This document shows positions 44,141-54,401 of a stretch of 61,694 nt of DNA, one piece after another. Origin of the DNA: Pseudobutyrivibrio sp. GTDB taxonomy: Bacteria; Bacillota; Clostridia; Lachnospirales; Lachnospiraceae. The position numbers were made by a program, and so were the translations under genes. The stretch lies in NCBI GenBank assembly GCA_017557435.1, contig JAFYYR010000014.1:1-61694 (forward strand). The letters are read 5' to 3'. Positions within the stretch are counted from its first letter, which is position 1. Each line of letters begins with the position of its first letter. Below the pieces are notes generated by a model. It ran no database searches, was not told the DNA's origin, and saw only the letters and a program-made list of their open reading frames with translations.

Positions 44141-45997
44141 TCAATCTGAATTAACAGGGTGAAAGTAATTGTATACATTCTCCGCTGCCTCTCTTGTCAT
44201 GGCCTCTGTGTCTGCCAAATCATCAATAGAAGCCGCCGCCATTTTCTCAGCTGAAACGTACTTTTTCATAAGGGCCTTTCTTCTCTTTGGTCCAATTCCA
44301 TCAATATCATCAAGGAAGCTTCGAACCTGTCCCTTGCTTCTAAGACTTCTGTGATACTCGATAGCAAATCGGTGTGCCTCATCCTGAAGTCTTGTAATCA
44401 ACTTGAAGCCCTCTGAGTGAGTATCTATAGGAAGCTCCACATCATTGAAATATAAACCTCTAGTCCTATGATGGTCATCCTTTACCATACCAGCTACTGG
44501 AATGTGAAGACCAAGTTCTGACAGCACCTGCTTAGCTATATGTACTTGACCCTTACCACCATCCATCATGATAACATCAGGGAACTTTGTAAAGCTGTCC
44601 TTTATGTCTCCTCCATTAGCCTCGAGCTCCTCTAAGCCGTGAGAAAAACGCCTTGTAAGCACCTCATGCATTGAAGCATAATCATTTGGTCCCTCCACGG
44701 TTTTGATTTTGAATTTGCGGTAATCTGAGCGCTTAGGCTTGCCTTTTTCAAATACAACCATTGAACCTACTGACTGGAATCCGGAAATATTGGAAATATC
44801 GTAAGCTTCCATTCTGCTGGCACCTGGAAGTCCAAGAAGCTCCGCTATCTCCTTCATAGCGCCAATGGTTCTGCCCTCTTCCTTTTTGATTTTCTCTCTA
44901 TCCTGGTCAAGAACCATCTGAGCATTTTTAGCTGCAAGCTCTACTAGTTTTTCCTTGTCCCCTCGTTTTGGAGTCCTGATGTAAACTCTTGAACCCTTTT
45001 TATCTGAAAGCCATTTTTCCAAAAGCTCTACTTCATCCATCTCAAACTGAACAAATATCTCTCTTGGAATAAATGGTGTGCCAGTGTAATAATCCTTAAT
45101 GAAATACTCCAGCAAGTCCTCTTTATTATCGTCTACTCGCACATTAATAAAGAAATGCTCTCTGCCTATCATTTTGCCTCCACGGATAAAGAATACCTGA
45201 ACAACTGCATCCTCTGCTGTCTTGGCCATAGCGATAATATCTCTATCCTCCCCATCAAGCTGGGTGGCCTTTTGTCTGCCTGCACATGCCTCTACCGATT
45301 CAATCAAATCCCTGTAGATGGCTGCTTTCTCAAAGTCCATCTCCTCAGATGCTGCAAGCATCTTTTCCTGCAAATCTTTTAAGGTGTCATTATAATCCCC
45401 ATCTAAAAATTGGATTACCTTTTCAACATTTTTGGCATATTCTTCTTTTGAAACATTGCCCTGACAAACTCCAAGGCACTGGCCTATGTGATAATTAAGA
45501 CATGGCCTGCCCTTACCAAAACTCTCCGGGAACTTCCTATTACAAGTGCGAATTTTATAAAGCTTTTGAACAAGCTCTACTGTATCATGTACTGCCCCAG
45601 CAGAAGTAAACGGGCCAAAGAACTTGCTTCCATTCTTTTTCATTCGACGAGAAAAAAGAACCCTAGGATAATCCTCAGTCAAGGTAACCTCAATATAAGG
45701 ATATGTCTTATCATCTCGAAGCATTGTGTTGTATTTCGGCCTATATTCTTTTATTAGATTGCATTCTAAAATAAGGGCCTCAAGCTCAGAATCTGTAACA
45801 ATAAACTCAAAGTAGTCTATATTTGCCACCATCTGCTTTTTCTTGAGCCCCTCATCGTGACTAGGCTGAAAATACTGGCGCACTCTGTTTTTAAGAGAGC
45901 GAGCCTTGCCTACATAAATTATCTCATCATTTCTTCCGTGCATGAGATAAACTCCCGGTTGATCCGGGAGTTTGCTAAGGTCTTTTTCTGTTACCAT
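44141..45997 (-). CDS. uvrC: Excinuclease ABC subunit C
   Basis: UvrC makes the two incisions around bulky DNA lesions. Domain order is clear: GIY-YIG nuclease ([19 protein letters not shown], residues 13-90), a UVR motif ([24 protein letters not shown], about 205-235), the RNase H-like nuclease ([19 protein letters not shown]) and a C-terminal helix-hairpin-helix ([19 protein letters not shown]). The 618-aa length is normal. It starts 3 nt after the ftsH stop. Confidence 0.96.
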   Translation of the reverse strand: MVTEKDLSKLPDQPGVYLMHGRNDEIIYVGKARSLKNRVRQYFQPSHDEGLKKKQMVANIDYFEFIVTDSELEALILECNLIKEYRPKYNTMLRDDKTYPYIEVTLTEDYPRVLFSRRMKKNGSKFFGPFTSAGAVHDTVELVQKLYKIRTCNRKFPESFGKGRPCLNYHIGQCLGVCQGNVSKEEYAKNVEKVIQFLDGDYNDTLKDLQEKMLAASEEMDFEKAAIYRDLIESVEACAGRQKATQLDGEDRDIIAMAKTAEDAVVQVFFIRGGKMIGREHFFINVRVDDNKEDLLEYFIKDYYTGTPFIPREIFVQFEMDEVELLEKWLSDKKGSRVYIRTPKRGDKEKLVELAAKNAQMVLDQDREKIKKEEGRTIGAMKEIAELLGLPGASRMEAYDISNISGFQSVGSMVVFEKGKPKRSDYRKFKIKTVEGPNDYASMHEVLTRRFSHGLEELEANGGDIKDSFTKFPDVIMMDGGKGQVHIAKQVLSELGLHIPVAGMVKDDHHRTRGLYFNDVELPIDTHSEGFKLITRLQDEAHRFAIEYHRSLRSKGQVRSFLDDIDGIGPKRRKALMKKYVSAEKMAAASIDDLADTEAMTREAAENVYNYFHPVNSD

Positions 45998-46000
45998 ATA

Positions 46001-48046
46001 TTACTCGTCAAAAATACTATCATGATCATCCTTTGAATCATTATCATCAAAGATGCTCTTGTACTCATTTGTTTCTTCTACAACTGAATCCTCTTTCTCA
46101 TCTGTATCAGAGGAATTCTTTGCCTTCTCATCTTCTGGATCAGGTAATCCCTTAATCTCTCTGAAAATCTTCATGAATTCCTTACCAGTGATTGTCTCGT
46201 GCTCAAAGAGGTACTCGGAAATCTTATCAAGACACTCCATATTCTCTGCAAGAAGCTCTTTAGCCTTGGCATAGGCATCAGAAATCATCTTAAGAACTTC
46301 TTCATCAATCTGAGCTGCTGTGTTATCACCACAGATAAGAGATGCTCTTCCGTCAAGATACTGGCTCTCAACTGTAGCAAGTCCCATCATTCCAAACTTT
46401 TCTGACATACCAAAGCGTGTAACCATCGCTCTGGCAATTTTAGTAGCCTGCTCGATATCATTAGCTGCGCCTGATGTAAAGCTGCCAAACTTAATATCCT
46501 CTGCTGCACGACCACCCATGAATGTGACAATCTTGGCAATGAGCTCATCCTTAGTCTCAAGGAACTTCTCCTCCTCTGGAGTCTGAAGTGTGTAACCAAG
46601 GGCTCCCATTGTACGTGGTACAATTGTAATCTTCTGAACTGGCTCTGCATCCTTTTGAAGAGCAGAAACAAGTGCATGACCAACCTCGTGATAAGAAACG
46701 ATCTTGCGTTCTTTCTCACTCATGGCTCTGTCTTTCTTTTCCTTACCACCTACAGCAACAAGCTCAAATGCTTCGAATAAATCCTTTTGGTTAACATATT
46801 TGCGCTTGTCCTTAACGGCAAGAATAGCTGCCTCATTAATGATATTAGCAAGGTCTGAACCTACCAAACCAACTGAAGCAAGTGCCATAGCATCTAAATC
46901 TACCGACTCATCCATCTTAACATCCTTGGCATGTACCTTAAGAATCTCAAGACGGCCCTTCTGATCTGGTCTATCAACAATAATACGTCTATCAAAACGT
47001 CCTGGACGAAGAAGTGCCTTATCAAGTACCTCTGGTCTATTTGTAGCTGCAAGAATCAAAAGACCCTTGTTAGAATCGAAACCATCCATCTCTGAAAGAA
47101 GCTGGTTAAGTGTCTGCTCACGCTCGTCATTACCTCCGCCATAATGAGCATCACGGCTCTTACCAATGGCATCAATCTCATCAATAAATACGATACAAGG
47201 TGCTACCTTTTGAGCCTCTTTGAAAAGGTCTCTTACTCTAGATGCACCTACACCTACAAACATCTCTACGAAATCTGAACCTGCAAGTGAGAAGAAAGGA
47301 ACTCCAGCCTCACCGGCAACTGCCTTGGCAAGAAGTGTCTTACCTGTTCCAGGAGGTCCTACAAGAAGGGCTCCCTTTGGAAGCTTAGCACCAATCTCTG
47401 TATATTTCTTAGGATTGTGGAGGAAATCAACCATCTCCTGCACAGATTCCTTAGCCTCGTCCTGACCAGCTACGTCCTTAAATGTAACGCCTGTGGCCTT
47501 TTCCATGTTGTAGAGCTTAGCATTTGATTTGCCAACTCCCATTGGGCCACCGCCCATCTTTCTCATTATAAATCCAAGTACTACCCAAAGAAGTACAAGT
47601 GGAAGAATAAATGAAAGAATATTGTATATAATAGCTGCTGTAGAATCAGCCTCTGTGCCCTCAAATTCTACCTTGTGTTCTTTTAAAAGTGGAACAAGGT
47701 CGTCATCTCTAACATAAGCTGTGTAAAGCTTAGTCACAGCCTTCTGACCTGTAGACTCGTAAAACTGCTGCATTAAATTAGCTTCTTCTTCGCTAAGGCC
47801 GTATGTTTCACCTTTTTTAAGTGTAATATTGATTAAGTCATCCTTAAATGTGACTTCAGCAACCTTGTCCTCCTCTACTAAATTCAAGAACTCAGAGTAC
47901 TTAATCTCCTGAGAAGAATTAGAAGATGCACCTTTATACACCATGCTAGTAAAGAAAAGTGCTATAAGCACCAGAATTCCCAATGTATAAAATGGCTGAT
48001 GATTCTTCTTATTATTACCATTTTGGTTGTTATTATTCTCGTTCAC
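46001..48046 (-). CDS. ftsH: ATP-dependent zinc metalloprotease FtsH
   Basis: FtsH is a membrane-bound AAA+ protease for quality control and regulatory turnover. An asparagine-rich N-terminus precedes TM1 (about residues 20-40), an extracytoplasmic domain, TM2 (about 140-160), the AAA module with Walker A GPPGTGKT and Walker [13 protein letters not shown], and the zinc site [10 protein letters not shown]. The acidic C-terminal tail ([14 protein letters not shown]) is typical. The start is GTG with GGAGG 5 nt upstream. A weak TCGACA..GATAAA promoter may lie in the 48047-48170 gap. Confidence 0.96.
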   Translation of the reverse strand: MNENNNNQNGNNKKNHQPFYTLGILVLIALFFTSMVYKGASSNSSQEIKYSEFLNLVEEDKVAEVTFKDDLINITLKKGETYGLSEEEANLMQQFYESTGQKAVTKLYTAYVRDDDLVPLLKEHKVEFEGTEADSTAAIIYNILSFILPLVLLWVVLGFIMRKMGGGPMGVGKSNAKLYNMEKATGVTFKDVAGQDEAKESVQEMVDFLHNPKKYTEIGAKLPKGALLVGPPGTGKTLLAKAVAGEAGVPFFSLAGSDFVEMFVGVGASRVRDLFKEAQKVAPCIVFIDEIDAIGKSRDAHYGGGNDEREQTLNQLLSEMDGFDSNKGLLILAATNRPEVLDKALLRPGRFDRRIIVDRPDQKGRLEILKVHAKDVKMDESVDLDAMALASVGLVGSDLANIINEAAILAVKDKRKYVNQKDLFEAFELVAVGGKEKKDRAMSEKERKIVSYHEVGHALVSALQKDAEPVQKITIVPRTMGALGYTLQTPEEEKFLETKDELIAKIVTFMGGRAAEDIKFGSFTSGAANDIEQATKIARAMVTRFGMSEKFGMMGLATVESQYLDGRASLICGDNTAAQIDEEVLKMISDAYAKAKELLAENMECLDKISEYLFEHETITGKEFMKIFREIKGLPDPEDEKAKNSSDTDEKEDSVVEETNEYKSIFDDNDSKDDHDSIFDE

Positions 48047-48169
48047 ATCTGCCTCCGTATTATCTAAAAATCGTCTACTCTAATTTATCATATATTGATG
48101 AAAAAATGTCGATTTTAATAAATTTTTAATACAAATTAATGGTAAACAATCTTTATTAATTTAGTAACT

Positions 48170-48205
48170 AAAAAAACAGCTTGTATCATTAAGAAACAAG
48201 CTGTT
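48170..48205 (-). terminator. Terminator of the ABC importer operon
   Basis: A 10-bp AACAGCTTGT/ACAAGCTGTT stem is followed by seven T on the minus strand, just behind the ATPase gene. Confidence 0.9.
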
Positions 48206-48216
48206 TTATATGTCAT

Positions 48217-49014
48217 TTATTTAGACAATATCTCTGTGTCGTTAGTGAACTCTTCGCCTGATACTTCCTCAAACTTATGAAGGAGATCTTCGATTGTAAG
48301 TTTCTTTTTCTCCTCACCACTGATATTAAGGATAACCTTACCCTCGTTCATCATGATAAGTCTATTGCCGTATCTGATGGCATCACGCATATTATGAGTT
48401 ACCATCATAGCTGTAAGATTATGCTCCTTAATAAGCATGTCTGTTATCTCAAGGACCTTGGCTGCTGTCTTTGGATCAAGGGCTGCTGTGTGCTCATCCA
48501 AAAGTAAAAGCTTTGGCTTTTGAATTGTAGCCATAAGAAGTGTAAGAGCCTGTCTCTGTCCACCGGAAAGTAGACCTACCTTAGCTGTAAGTCTATCTTC
48601 AAGACCAAGTCCTAACTCCTTAAGCATCTCATGATACTTTCCACGCTCCGCCTTAGTAACGCCCCAACTTAAGCCTCTAGACTTGCCTCGTCTAGCAGCA
48701 AGAGCCATATTCTCATCAATCTGCATGCTAGCAGCTGTACCTGTCATTGGATCCTGGAATACACGTCCCAAGTATTTTGCTCTCATATGTTCTGGAAGTC
48801 CAGTAACATCTGTGCCGTCGATTAATATCTGACCGCCATCTACTGGCCAAACACCAGCTACCGCATTAAGAAATGTAGACTTACCTGCTCCATTTCCTCC
48901 GATTACTGTACAAAACTCTCCTTCCTCAAGGTGAAGTGTTGCGCCTGCCAAGGCTACCTTTTCATTGATTGTGCCTGGGTTGAAGGTCTTCTGTAAATTA
49001 ATGGCATTAAGCAT
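48217..49014 (-). CDS. ABC transporter ATP-binding protein
   Basis: This 265-aa ATPase drives the importer encoded with the two upstream genes. Walker A GGNGAGKST near residue 40, signature LSGGQRQALTLLMA and Walker B LLLLDEHTAALDPK are visible; the DEHTAALDP form is typical of the YnjD/TrpZ-like group paired with PF04392 binding proteins. The ATG at 49014 follows GGAGG and overlaps the permease end by 8 bp; a longer reading would lie inside the permease gene. Confidence 0.9.
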   Translation of the reverse strand: MLNAINLQKTFNPGTINEKVALAGATLHLEEGEFCTVIGGNGAGKSTFLNAVAGVWPVDGGQILIDGTDVTGLPEHMRAKYLGRVFQDPMTGTAASMQIDENMALAARRGKSRGLSWGVTKAERGKYHEMLKELGLGLEDRLTAKVGLLSGGQRQALTLLMATIQKPKLLLLDEHTAALDPKTAAKVLEITDMLIKEHNLTAMMVTHNMRDAIRYGNRLIMMNEGKVILNISGEEKKKLTIEDLLHKFEEVSGEEFTNDTEILSK

Positions 49015-49936
49015 TATTCTTACCTCCTTCCCTAGCAGCCTTTCTAAATGAGCTGTTTGCCTTGTTCTTAAGGTAAGGAACGGCAAGGAAAATAGCAACA
49101 ATTATAGCTGTAAATAACTTCATATCATTAGCTGGCATCTTCATCCAAAGTACTATTGCAATGAACAGATAATAAAGAATACCACCAAATACTACAAATG
49201 AAAGTGTAGAGATGAAGTTTCTCTTCTTTCTAAATATTGCATTGCAAAGTACATCTCCGATAATTATAGATGCAAGACCGATAACGATAGCACCACGACC
49301 CATATTTACATCGGCATTACCATTGAACTGAGCAAATAAAGCGCCTGCAAATGCAACGATAGCATTGGAAATAACAAGACCTAATGCCTTCATAAAATTG
49401 ACATTGATACCCTGTGCCTTAGCCATAGCAGGATTAGTTCCTGTGGCTCTAATTGCTGAACCTAGCTCTGTACCAAAGAACCAGTACATAATTGCAATAA
49501 TGATAACTGCAAAAATAAGCACTGTGATAAGAGCATCTTCCTTGTATCTAAGAGATACAGCTAAGTTGTACTTATCAACTGAAATAGGTGTATTAGGCTG
49601 GTTGTTAGCAATTCTAAGATTGATAGAATACAGTGCCAGCTGTGTCAAAATACCTGCCAAAATATCAGGTATACCAAGCACTGTATGAAGAATACCTGTA
49701 ATCAAGCCTGCCGCTGCTCCTGCAACAAATGCAAGTACCAACGCCAAAACCCACGACTTGCCTGATACGATAACCATAGCTGCCACAGCTCCACCTGTAG
49801 CAAAAGAGCCATCAACTGACAAATCTGCAAAATTCAATAATTTAAATGTAATAAAAATGCCTAGTGCCATAATTCCATAGATGATACCCTGTGCAACGGT
49901 ACCAGGCATTCCTGCTATTAATGTTTCGATTCCCAT
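49007..49936 (-). CDS. ABC transporter permease
   Basis: The product is a hydrophobic 309-aa permease of the branched-chain-amino-acid (LivH) type with about eight TM helices; the segments LNFADLSVDGSFATGGAVAA and ATGTNPAMAKAQGINV are characteristic of the permeases that accompany PF04392 binding proteins. The ATG at 49936 has GGAG 6 nt upstream. It lies 73 bp after the binding-protein gene. Confidence 0.9.
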   Translation of the reverse strand: MGIETLIAGMPGTVAQGIIYGIMALGIFITFKLLNFADLSVDGSFATGGAVAAMVIVSGKSWVLALVLAFVAGAAAGLITGILHTVLGIPDILAGILTQLALYSINLRIANNQPNTPISVDKYNLAVSLRYKEDALITVLIFAVIIIAIMYWFFGTELGSAIRATGTNPAMAKAQGINVNFMKALGLVISNAIVAFAGALFAQFNGNADVNMGRGAIVIGLASIIIGDVLCNAIFRKKRNFISTLSFVVFGGILYYLFIAIVLWMKMPANDMKLFTAIIVAIFLAVPYLKNKANSSFRKAAREGGKNNA

Positions 49937-50009
49937 TTTAAACTCCAAAGAGCAAGGTCAGTTAATGACCTTGCCCGCATTTTAATATTTTATGTAGAAG
50001 AGATTTCTT

Positions 50010-51035
50010 CTAGTCTTCCATTTCGATTGCAACGTAATCGTCTGGTAACTCAATATTAAGTGTCTCTGCAATTACTGGATTATATTCCTTAGTAAAGTCG
50101 CTTGCATACTTAATCTCATATGATGCTGGATCTGCACCGTTAACTAAGATGTCGTAAGCCATAAGACCTGCTTCGTGTCCGATGTCATAGTATTGAATTG
50201 AAAGTGTAGCGATACCACATCCCTTGCAGATACCCTCTTCACCTGCAACAATTGGAACACCTGCTGAAAGTGCTACGTTGTTGATTGTCTCTGCGCAGCT
50301 AGCTGCAACATTGTCAGTAGGAACATAGATAACATCTGATGAACCACATGCTGTCTGAACTACTGTAGAAACATCTGCAGAATCTGAGAATGTATATGCG
50401 CTTACATTGTAGCCATACCCCTCTAAGTACTCTGTCATCTTATTTGCCTGATATAATGAATTGTCCTCACCAGAGCAATAGATAATACCAACTTCCTTAG
50501 CATCAGGGAAAAGCTCATTGAGCATCTGTGCCTGACCATCAAGTGGTGCTAAGTCAGAAGTACCTGTTACATTAATTCCTGTAGAACCCTTCCAGTCGCT
50601 AATTCCAAGTGCTGTAGCGTAATCTGTAATAGATGTAGCTACGATTGGGATATCACTTGTAGCTGTCTGAGCAGCCTGAAGTGCTGGTGTAGCATTTGCC
50701 ATGATAAGATCAACATTGTCAGATACGAATGTATTGGCGATTGTAGCACATGTAGCATTGTCACCAGATGCGTTCTCAACTGTGACCTCTACATTATCCC
50801 CAAGCTTTTCCTTAAGAGCATCCTCAAAGCCCTGAGTAGCCGCGTCAAGCGCTGGATGCTGTACAAGCTGAATAACTCCTACTTTGTAAGTCTGACCATC
50901 AGTAGACTCTGCTGTAGTCTCTGTAGCTGCACTGTCTGAATTTGCTTCTGTACGTTCCTTAGCTGAGTCAGTGCCGCATGCAACTAAACCAACAGCCAAA
51001 ACTGATGCTGTGACTAATCCGAGAAATTTCTTCAT
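50010..51035 (-). CDS. ABC transporter substrate-binding lipoprotein (PF04392 type)
   Basis: The 341-aa product has a lipoprotein signal (MKKFLGLVTASVLAVGLVAC) and a periplasmic-binding-type fold. The segments VGVIQLVQHPALDAATQGFEDAL and GIIYCSGEDNSLYQ are family hallmarks (TrpX-like). Some such systems carry tryptophan or tyrosine; the ligand here is not known. The ATG at 51035 follows GGAG; the longer reading lacks an SD and would precede the signal peptide. The promoter carries an inverted repeat suggesting repression. Confidence 0.92.
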   Translation of the reverse strand: MKKFLGLVTASVLAVGLVACGTDSAKERTEANSDSAATETTAESTDGQTYKVGVIQLVQHPALDAATQGFEDALKEKLGDNVEVTVENASGDNATCATIANTFVSDNVDLIMANATPALQAAQTATSDIPIVATSITDYATALGISDWKGSTGINVTGTSDLAPLDGQAQMLNELFPDAKEVGIIYCSGEDNSLYQANKMTEYLEGYGYNVSAYTFSDSADVSTVVQTACGSSDVIYVPTDNVAASCAETINNVALSAGVPIVAGEEGICKGCGIATLSIQYYDIGHEAGLMAYDILVNGADPASYEIKYASDFTKEYNPVIAETLNIELPDDYVAIEMED

Positions 51036-51069
51036 AATATTTTCTCCTCCTCTTTCGCTTATGGTGAAC

Positions 51070-51098
51070 ACTTTAGCACTTTTAATGGCTAAAGTCAA
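51070..51098 (-). promoter_or_regulatory. Promoter with overlapping operator, ABC importer operon
   Basis: On the minus strand there is TTGACT (51098-51093), a 17-bp spacer and TAAAGT (51075-51070). A perfect inverted repeat ACTTTAGC/GCTAAAGT (51095-51088 and 51077-51070) overlaps the -10 box and reaches the -35 box, the layout of a repressor-binding site. Confidence 0.7.
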
Positions 51099-51115
51099 TA
51101 ATTAAAAGACAATGT

Positions 51116-51142
51116 AAAAAAGCCTTACCTTACGGTAAAGCT
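51116..51142 (-). terminator. Terminator of the MATE exporter gene
   Basis: A 9-bp AGCTTTACC/GGTAAGGCT stem with loop GTAA is followed by six T on the minus strand, isolating the MATE gene from the importer promoter. Confidence 0.85.
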
Positions 51143-51173
51143 CTTACATTAATCATTTTATGAAATCTGCCTT

Positions 51174-52538
51174 CTATAGATGATGGCAATTGTCCTCGCA
51201 GAACTTATGCTCAAGCTTACGACAACAAGAATAGAATCCTGGAATAAGGAAGAATACTGCAAACAACCAAGCAACAGGGCTAGCCCATATAGCTCCTGCG
51301 TAACCAATCATAGGTACAAGTGTAAATGCAACAAGAATTCGAGCCACCATCTCCATTACGCCGGAATAAATGGCAAATCCAGAAAATCCCATGCCCTGTA
51401 TTGCAAATCTAAATATATTAACGGCTGCAAGCAAAGTGTATGTCACTGCATTGGCAAGTAAAAACATCATTGCCTGATTAATTACTACTGATGTATCAGT
51501 AAACATTCTAAGCATGTATCTTCCACTGAAGAATAACACTACAAGAATTATCACAGCATAAATTGTTCCAATAAGCTGGGCAGTCCATACACCCTTTCTA
51601 ACCCTAGGAATATTCTTCGCACCAACGTTTTGTCCTGCATACGTAGCCATAGTGCCACCCAAAGCATCAAATGGACATACTACAAACATGGAAACCTTGG
51701 CACCTGCTGTCATTGAAGCCACGGCAGTAGTACCAAGCCCGTTAACCGCTGTCTGCAATACTACCGAGCCAATGGCGGTAATAGAATACTGCAATCCAAA
51801 TGGAATTCCCATTGTAATAAGCACATTACAATGATGTGGACCTAGCTTCAAATCCGACTTTTTCATCTTTAGAATTGGGAATTTAAGCTTCATATATATC
51901 AGGCAACTAAGTCCAGCAATCAGCTGGGATATAACAGTTGCAAGCGCAGGTCCATTTACGCTTGTTTTCAACACAATAATAAATACTATATCAAGGACGA
52001 TATTAATACCTGCTGCCATTATCAAAAAGTAGGTAGGTGTCTTACTATCCCCCAGTGACCTGATTATTCCTGCTGTTAAGTTATAAAGAAAAGTAACTGG
52101 AATACCAAAGAATATTATTGAAATATAGGAATATGCCAAATCAATAATATCATCTGGAGTCTGCATAACAGATAGTATCTGATAGCAAAATATACTAACT
52201 AATGTTGTGATTACAGCTGAGAAAATAATAGATAGTATGATTGAATTTCCAACAAACTTTCTCATGGAATCATAGCTCTCTGCACCAAATCGCTGAGCCA
52301 CAGGAATAGCAAAGCCAGAGCACATACCCATGCAAAAACCATTAATTAGAAAGTTAATAGAGCCTGTAGACCCAACTGCAGCTAGAGCACTATCTCCAAG
52401 TGTCTGCCCAACAATAATTGTATCTACCAGGTTATACATCTGCTGGAATAATAAACCAGCTAACATAGGGATTGAAAAGCCAAGAATTAAAGATAGTGGA
52501 TTACCCTCTGTCATTTTAGTAATTGTGCTTCTTGCCAT
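51174..52538 (-). CDS. MATE family efflux transporter
   Basis: This 454-aa integral membrane protein has twelve predicted helices in two homologous halves (PMLAGLLFQQMYNLVDTIIVGQTLG in the first, IPFGLQYSITAIGSVVLQTAVNGLG in the second). These are the hallmarks of Na+- or H+-coupled MATE exporters. The substrate is unknown. It has its own terminator and AT-rich upstream DNA and does not appear to be part of either neighbouring operon. Confidence 0.93.
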   Translation of the reverse strand: MARSTITKMTEGNPLSLILGFSIPMLAGLLFQQMYNLVDTIIVGQTLGDSALAAVGSTGSINFLINGFCMGMCSGFAIPVAQRFGAESYDSMRKFVGNSIILSIIFSAVITTLVSIFCYQILSVMQTPDDIIDLAYSYISIIFFGIPVTFLYNLTAGIIRSLGDSKTPTYFLIMAAGINIVLDIVFIIVLKTSVNGPALATVISQLIAGLSCLIYMKLKFPILKMKKSDLKLGPHHCNVLITMGIPFGLQYSITAIGSVVLQTAVNGLGTTAVASMTAGAKVSMFVVCPFDALGGTMATYAGQNVGAKNIPRVRKGVWTAQLIGTIYAVIILVVLFFSGRYMLRMFTDTSVVINQAMMFLLANAVTYTLLAAVNIFRFAIQGMGFSGFAIYSGVMEMVARILVAFTLVPMIGYAGAIWASPVAWLFAVFFLIPGFYSCCRKLEHKFCEDNCHHL

Positions 52539-52634
52539 ACTATTCCTCTTATCCTTTAATAATTATTTACCCTCTTATGCACATAATACAACAATACATA
52601 AATAAAAAATACTTATTTTTAATCAATTTATAAT

Positions 52635-52664
52635 AAAAAAAATCCCAGGACATTAGTCCTGGGA
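52635..52664 (-). terminator. Terminator of the ribosomal alpha operon
   Basis: A 9-bp TCCCAGGAC/GTCCTGGGA stem with loop TAAT is followed by eight T on the minus strand, 16 nt behind rplQ. Confidence 0.92.
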
Positions 52665-52680
52665 AATAAGTCAATATTTA

Positions 52681-53205
52681 TTATACTAACTCAAGAACAA
52701 CTTCCATAGCTGCATCGCCCTTACGTGGTCCGATCTTAACGATACGTGTGTAACCACCCTTGCGATCAACGTACTTTGGAGCGATCTCATCGAATACGAA
52801 GTTAGCCATATCAACCTTGTGAGACTGGCTCTTCTTCTCACCCTTAGCTGTAGGAGTGTAAAGAACCTGCATCATCTGACGACGAGCGTGAAGTCTAGAA
52901 GCTGAATCCTTCTTGATCTTCTTGTCTACTGTATCGTATACAGTAACCTTCTTGCCATCAACAACTTCCTTTACTCTCTTACCATCTTTATCCTTACGAG
53001 CAACCTTTGCCTGAACTGTAACTTCCTCGAAGTTATCCTTTTCCTTTACACCAAGTGTAATGATGTGCTCAGCAATCTTCTTTACTTCCTTAGCCTTAGC
53101 CTCAGTTGTAACGATCTTACCATGATAAAGAAGCTCAGTTACCTGATTTCTTAAAAGTGCTTTTCTCTGTGAAGATGTTCTGCTTAACTTTCTGTACTTT
53201 GCCAT
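52681..53205 (-). CDS. rplQ: 50S ribosomal protein L17 with internal insertion
   Basis: L17 helps form the peptide exit region of the 50S subunit. The conserved N-terminus (KYRKLSRTSSQRKALLRNQVTELL region) and C-terminus (DRKGGYTRIVKIGPRKGDAA) are intact. Between them, after HIITLG, lies an extra lysine-rich segment of about 50 residues (KVARKDKDGKRVKEVVDGKK part), making 174 aa against the usual 115-130. The ATG at 53205 follows AAGGAG. It is the last gene of the operon. Confidence 0.95.
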   Translation of the reverse strand: MAKYRKLSRTSSQRKALLRNQVTELLYHGKIVTTEAKAKEVKKIAEHIITLGVKEKDNFEEVTVQAKVARKDKDGKRVKEVVDGKKVTVYDTVDKKIKKDSASRLHARRQMMQVLYTPTAKGEKKSQSHKVDMANFVFDEIAPKYVDRKGGYTRIVKIGPRKGDAAMEVVLELV

Positions 53206-53234
53206 TTCTTTTCTCCTTATAACTGGCGTCACAG

Positions 53235-53301
53235 GTGCTCATCGGTCTTATCCCGTAACTTGATTATGGAAAGGCTTACGCAGATGTGCTCATCGGTCTT
53301 A
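53235..53301 (-). repeat. Two 16-bp direct repeats between rpoA and rplQ
   Basis: The 16-mer TAAGACCGATGAGCAC (minus strand) occurs at 53301-53286 and 53250-53235, 51 bp apart and preceded in both cases by a G-rich triplet. Each can form a small GATG..CATC-like hairpin only in the first copy, so the sequence itself seems conserved rather than the fold. The spacer is 134 bp, unusually long for two ribosomal-operon genes. It may be an L17-related regulatory RNA or processing site; I know no family with this sequence. Confidence 0.55.
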
Positions 53302-53339
53302 CCCTCCACGTATTATTTCCTGTAACTATATTAGGCGAT

Positions 53340-54299
53340 TTAGTCCTCTACCATTCTAAGTGAAAGACCAAGCTCGCTAAGCTTCTGCTCTACTTCTTCC
53401 ATAGACTTGCGACCAAGGTTACGTACCTTCATCATGTCATCAGGTGACTTGTCGCAAAGCTCTGCAACAGTGTTGATACCAGCTCTCTTTAAGCAGTTGT
53501 ATGAACGAACTGAAAGCTCAAGCTCATCAATGCTCATCTCAAGAGTCTTACCTGTTGTATCATCCGGCTTGTCAGCGATAACTGAAAGATCCTGTGCAGC
53601 CTCTGAAAGATTAACAAAAAGATTTAAATGCTCGCTGAGTACCTTAGCAGCCATAGAAACAGCCTCATCAGGACCCATTGTGCCATTTGTATATACATCA
53701 AGTGTAAGCTTATCGTAATCTGTTACCTGTCCTACACGAGTGTCTTCTACTGTCATGTTTACACGCTCAACTGGTGTGTAAATTGAATCAACTGCAATCT
53801 TGCCGATTGGAGTATCTGGAGTCTTGTTCTTATCTGCAGAGATATAACCACGATTCTTAGTGATAGTAAGCTCCATGTAGAGCTTGCAATCATTACCACC
53901 ATTAAGATGTGCAATAACTAAATCTGGGTTAATAATCTCGATATCTGAATCTACCTGGATATCAGCAGCTGTTACAACTCCCTCACCTTCGAACTCAATA
54001 TATGCTGTCTTAGGTTCATCAGAGCTACTGTTATTTCTAATAGCAAGCTCCTTGATATTCATAACGATCTCAGTAACATCTTCCTTAACACCTGGAATGG
54101 CGCTAAATTCATGAAGAACACCCTCGATCTTAATCTGGCTAACTGCAGCTCCTGGCAGAGATGAAAGCATAATTCTACGAAGAGAATTACCAAGTGTTAT
54201 ACCATATCCTCTCTCAAGAGGTTCTACAACAAATCTGCCGTATTTTTTGTCCTCAGAAATCTCTACGATTTCAATGTTTGGGTTTTCAAAATTTAACAC
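53340..54299 (-). CDS. rpoA: RNA polymerase alpha subunit
   Basis: The alpha subunit nucleates RNA polymerase assembly and contacts UP elements and activators. The N-terminal domain ([28 protein letters not shown]) and the C-terminal domain ([35 protein letters not shown]-like) are both intact; 319 aa is normal. The start is GTG with GGAGG 7 nt upstream; an ATG four bases earlier is followed at once by TAG. Confidence 0.97.
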   Translation of the reverse strand: MLNFENPNIEIVEISEDKKYGRFVVEPLERGYGITLGNSLRRIMLSSLPGAAVSQIKIEGVLHEFSAIPGVKEDVTEIVMNIKELAIRNNSSSDEPKTAYIEFEGEGVVTAADIQVDSDIEIINPDLVIAHLNGGNDCKLYMELTITKNRGYISADKNKTPDTPIGKIAVDSIYTPVERVNMTVEDTRVGQVTDYDKLTLDVYTNGTMGPDEAVSMAAKVLSEHLNLFVNLSEAAQDLSVIADKPDDTTGKTLEMSIDELELSVRSYNCLKRAGINTVAELCDKSPDDMMKVRNLGRKSMEEVEQKLSELGLSLRMVED

Positions 54300-54333
54300 T
54301 ACATTGCCTCCTTAATATAATGTAATAGACTCT

Positions 54334-54361
54334 AAAAAACAGAATATTTAAAAATATCCTG
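54334..54361 (-). terminator. Terminator-like hairpin between rpsD and rpoA
   Basis: On the minus strand CAGGATATTT/AAATATTCTG forms an AT-rich stem with a G-T pair, followed by six T, 35 nt before the rpoA start. It could lower transcription into rpoA-rplQ. Confidence 0.5.
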
Positions 54362-54401
54362 CTAAATTGCTCATTGTCGCATAGTAAAATTGTAACAAAT
54401 C

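Noticed and set aside
48047-48169. Firm promoter call for ftsH
   Set aside because: Only a weak TCGACA..GATAAA arrangement is visible, so it is noted in the gene entry but not listed.
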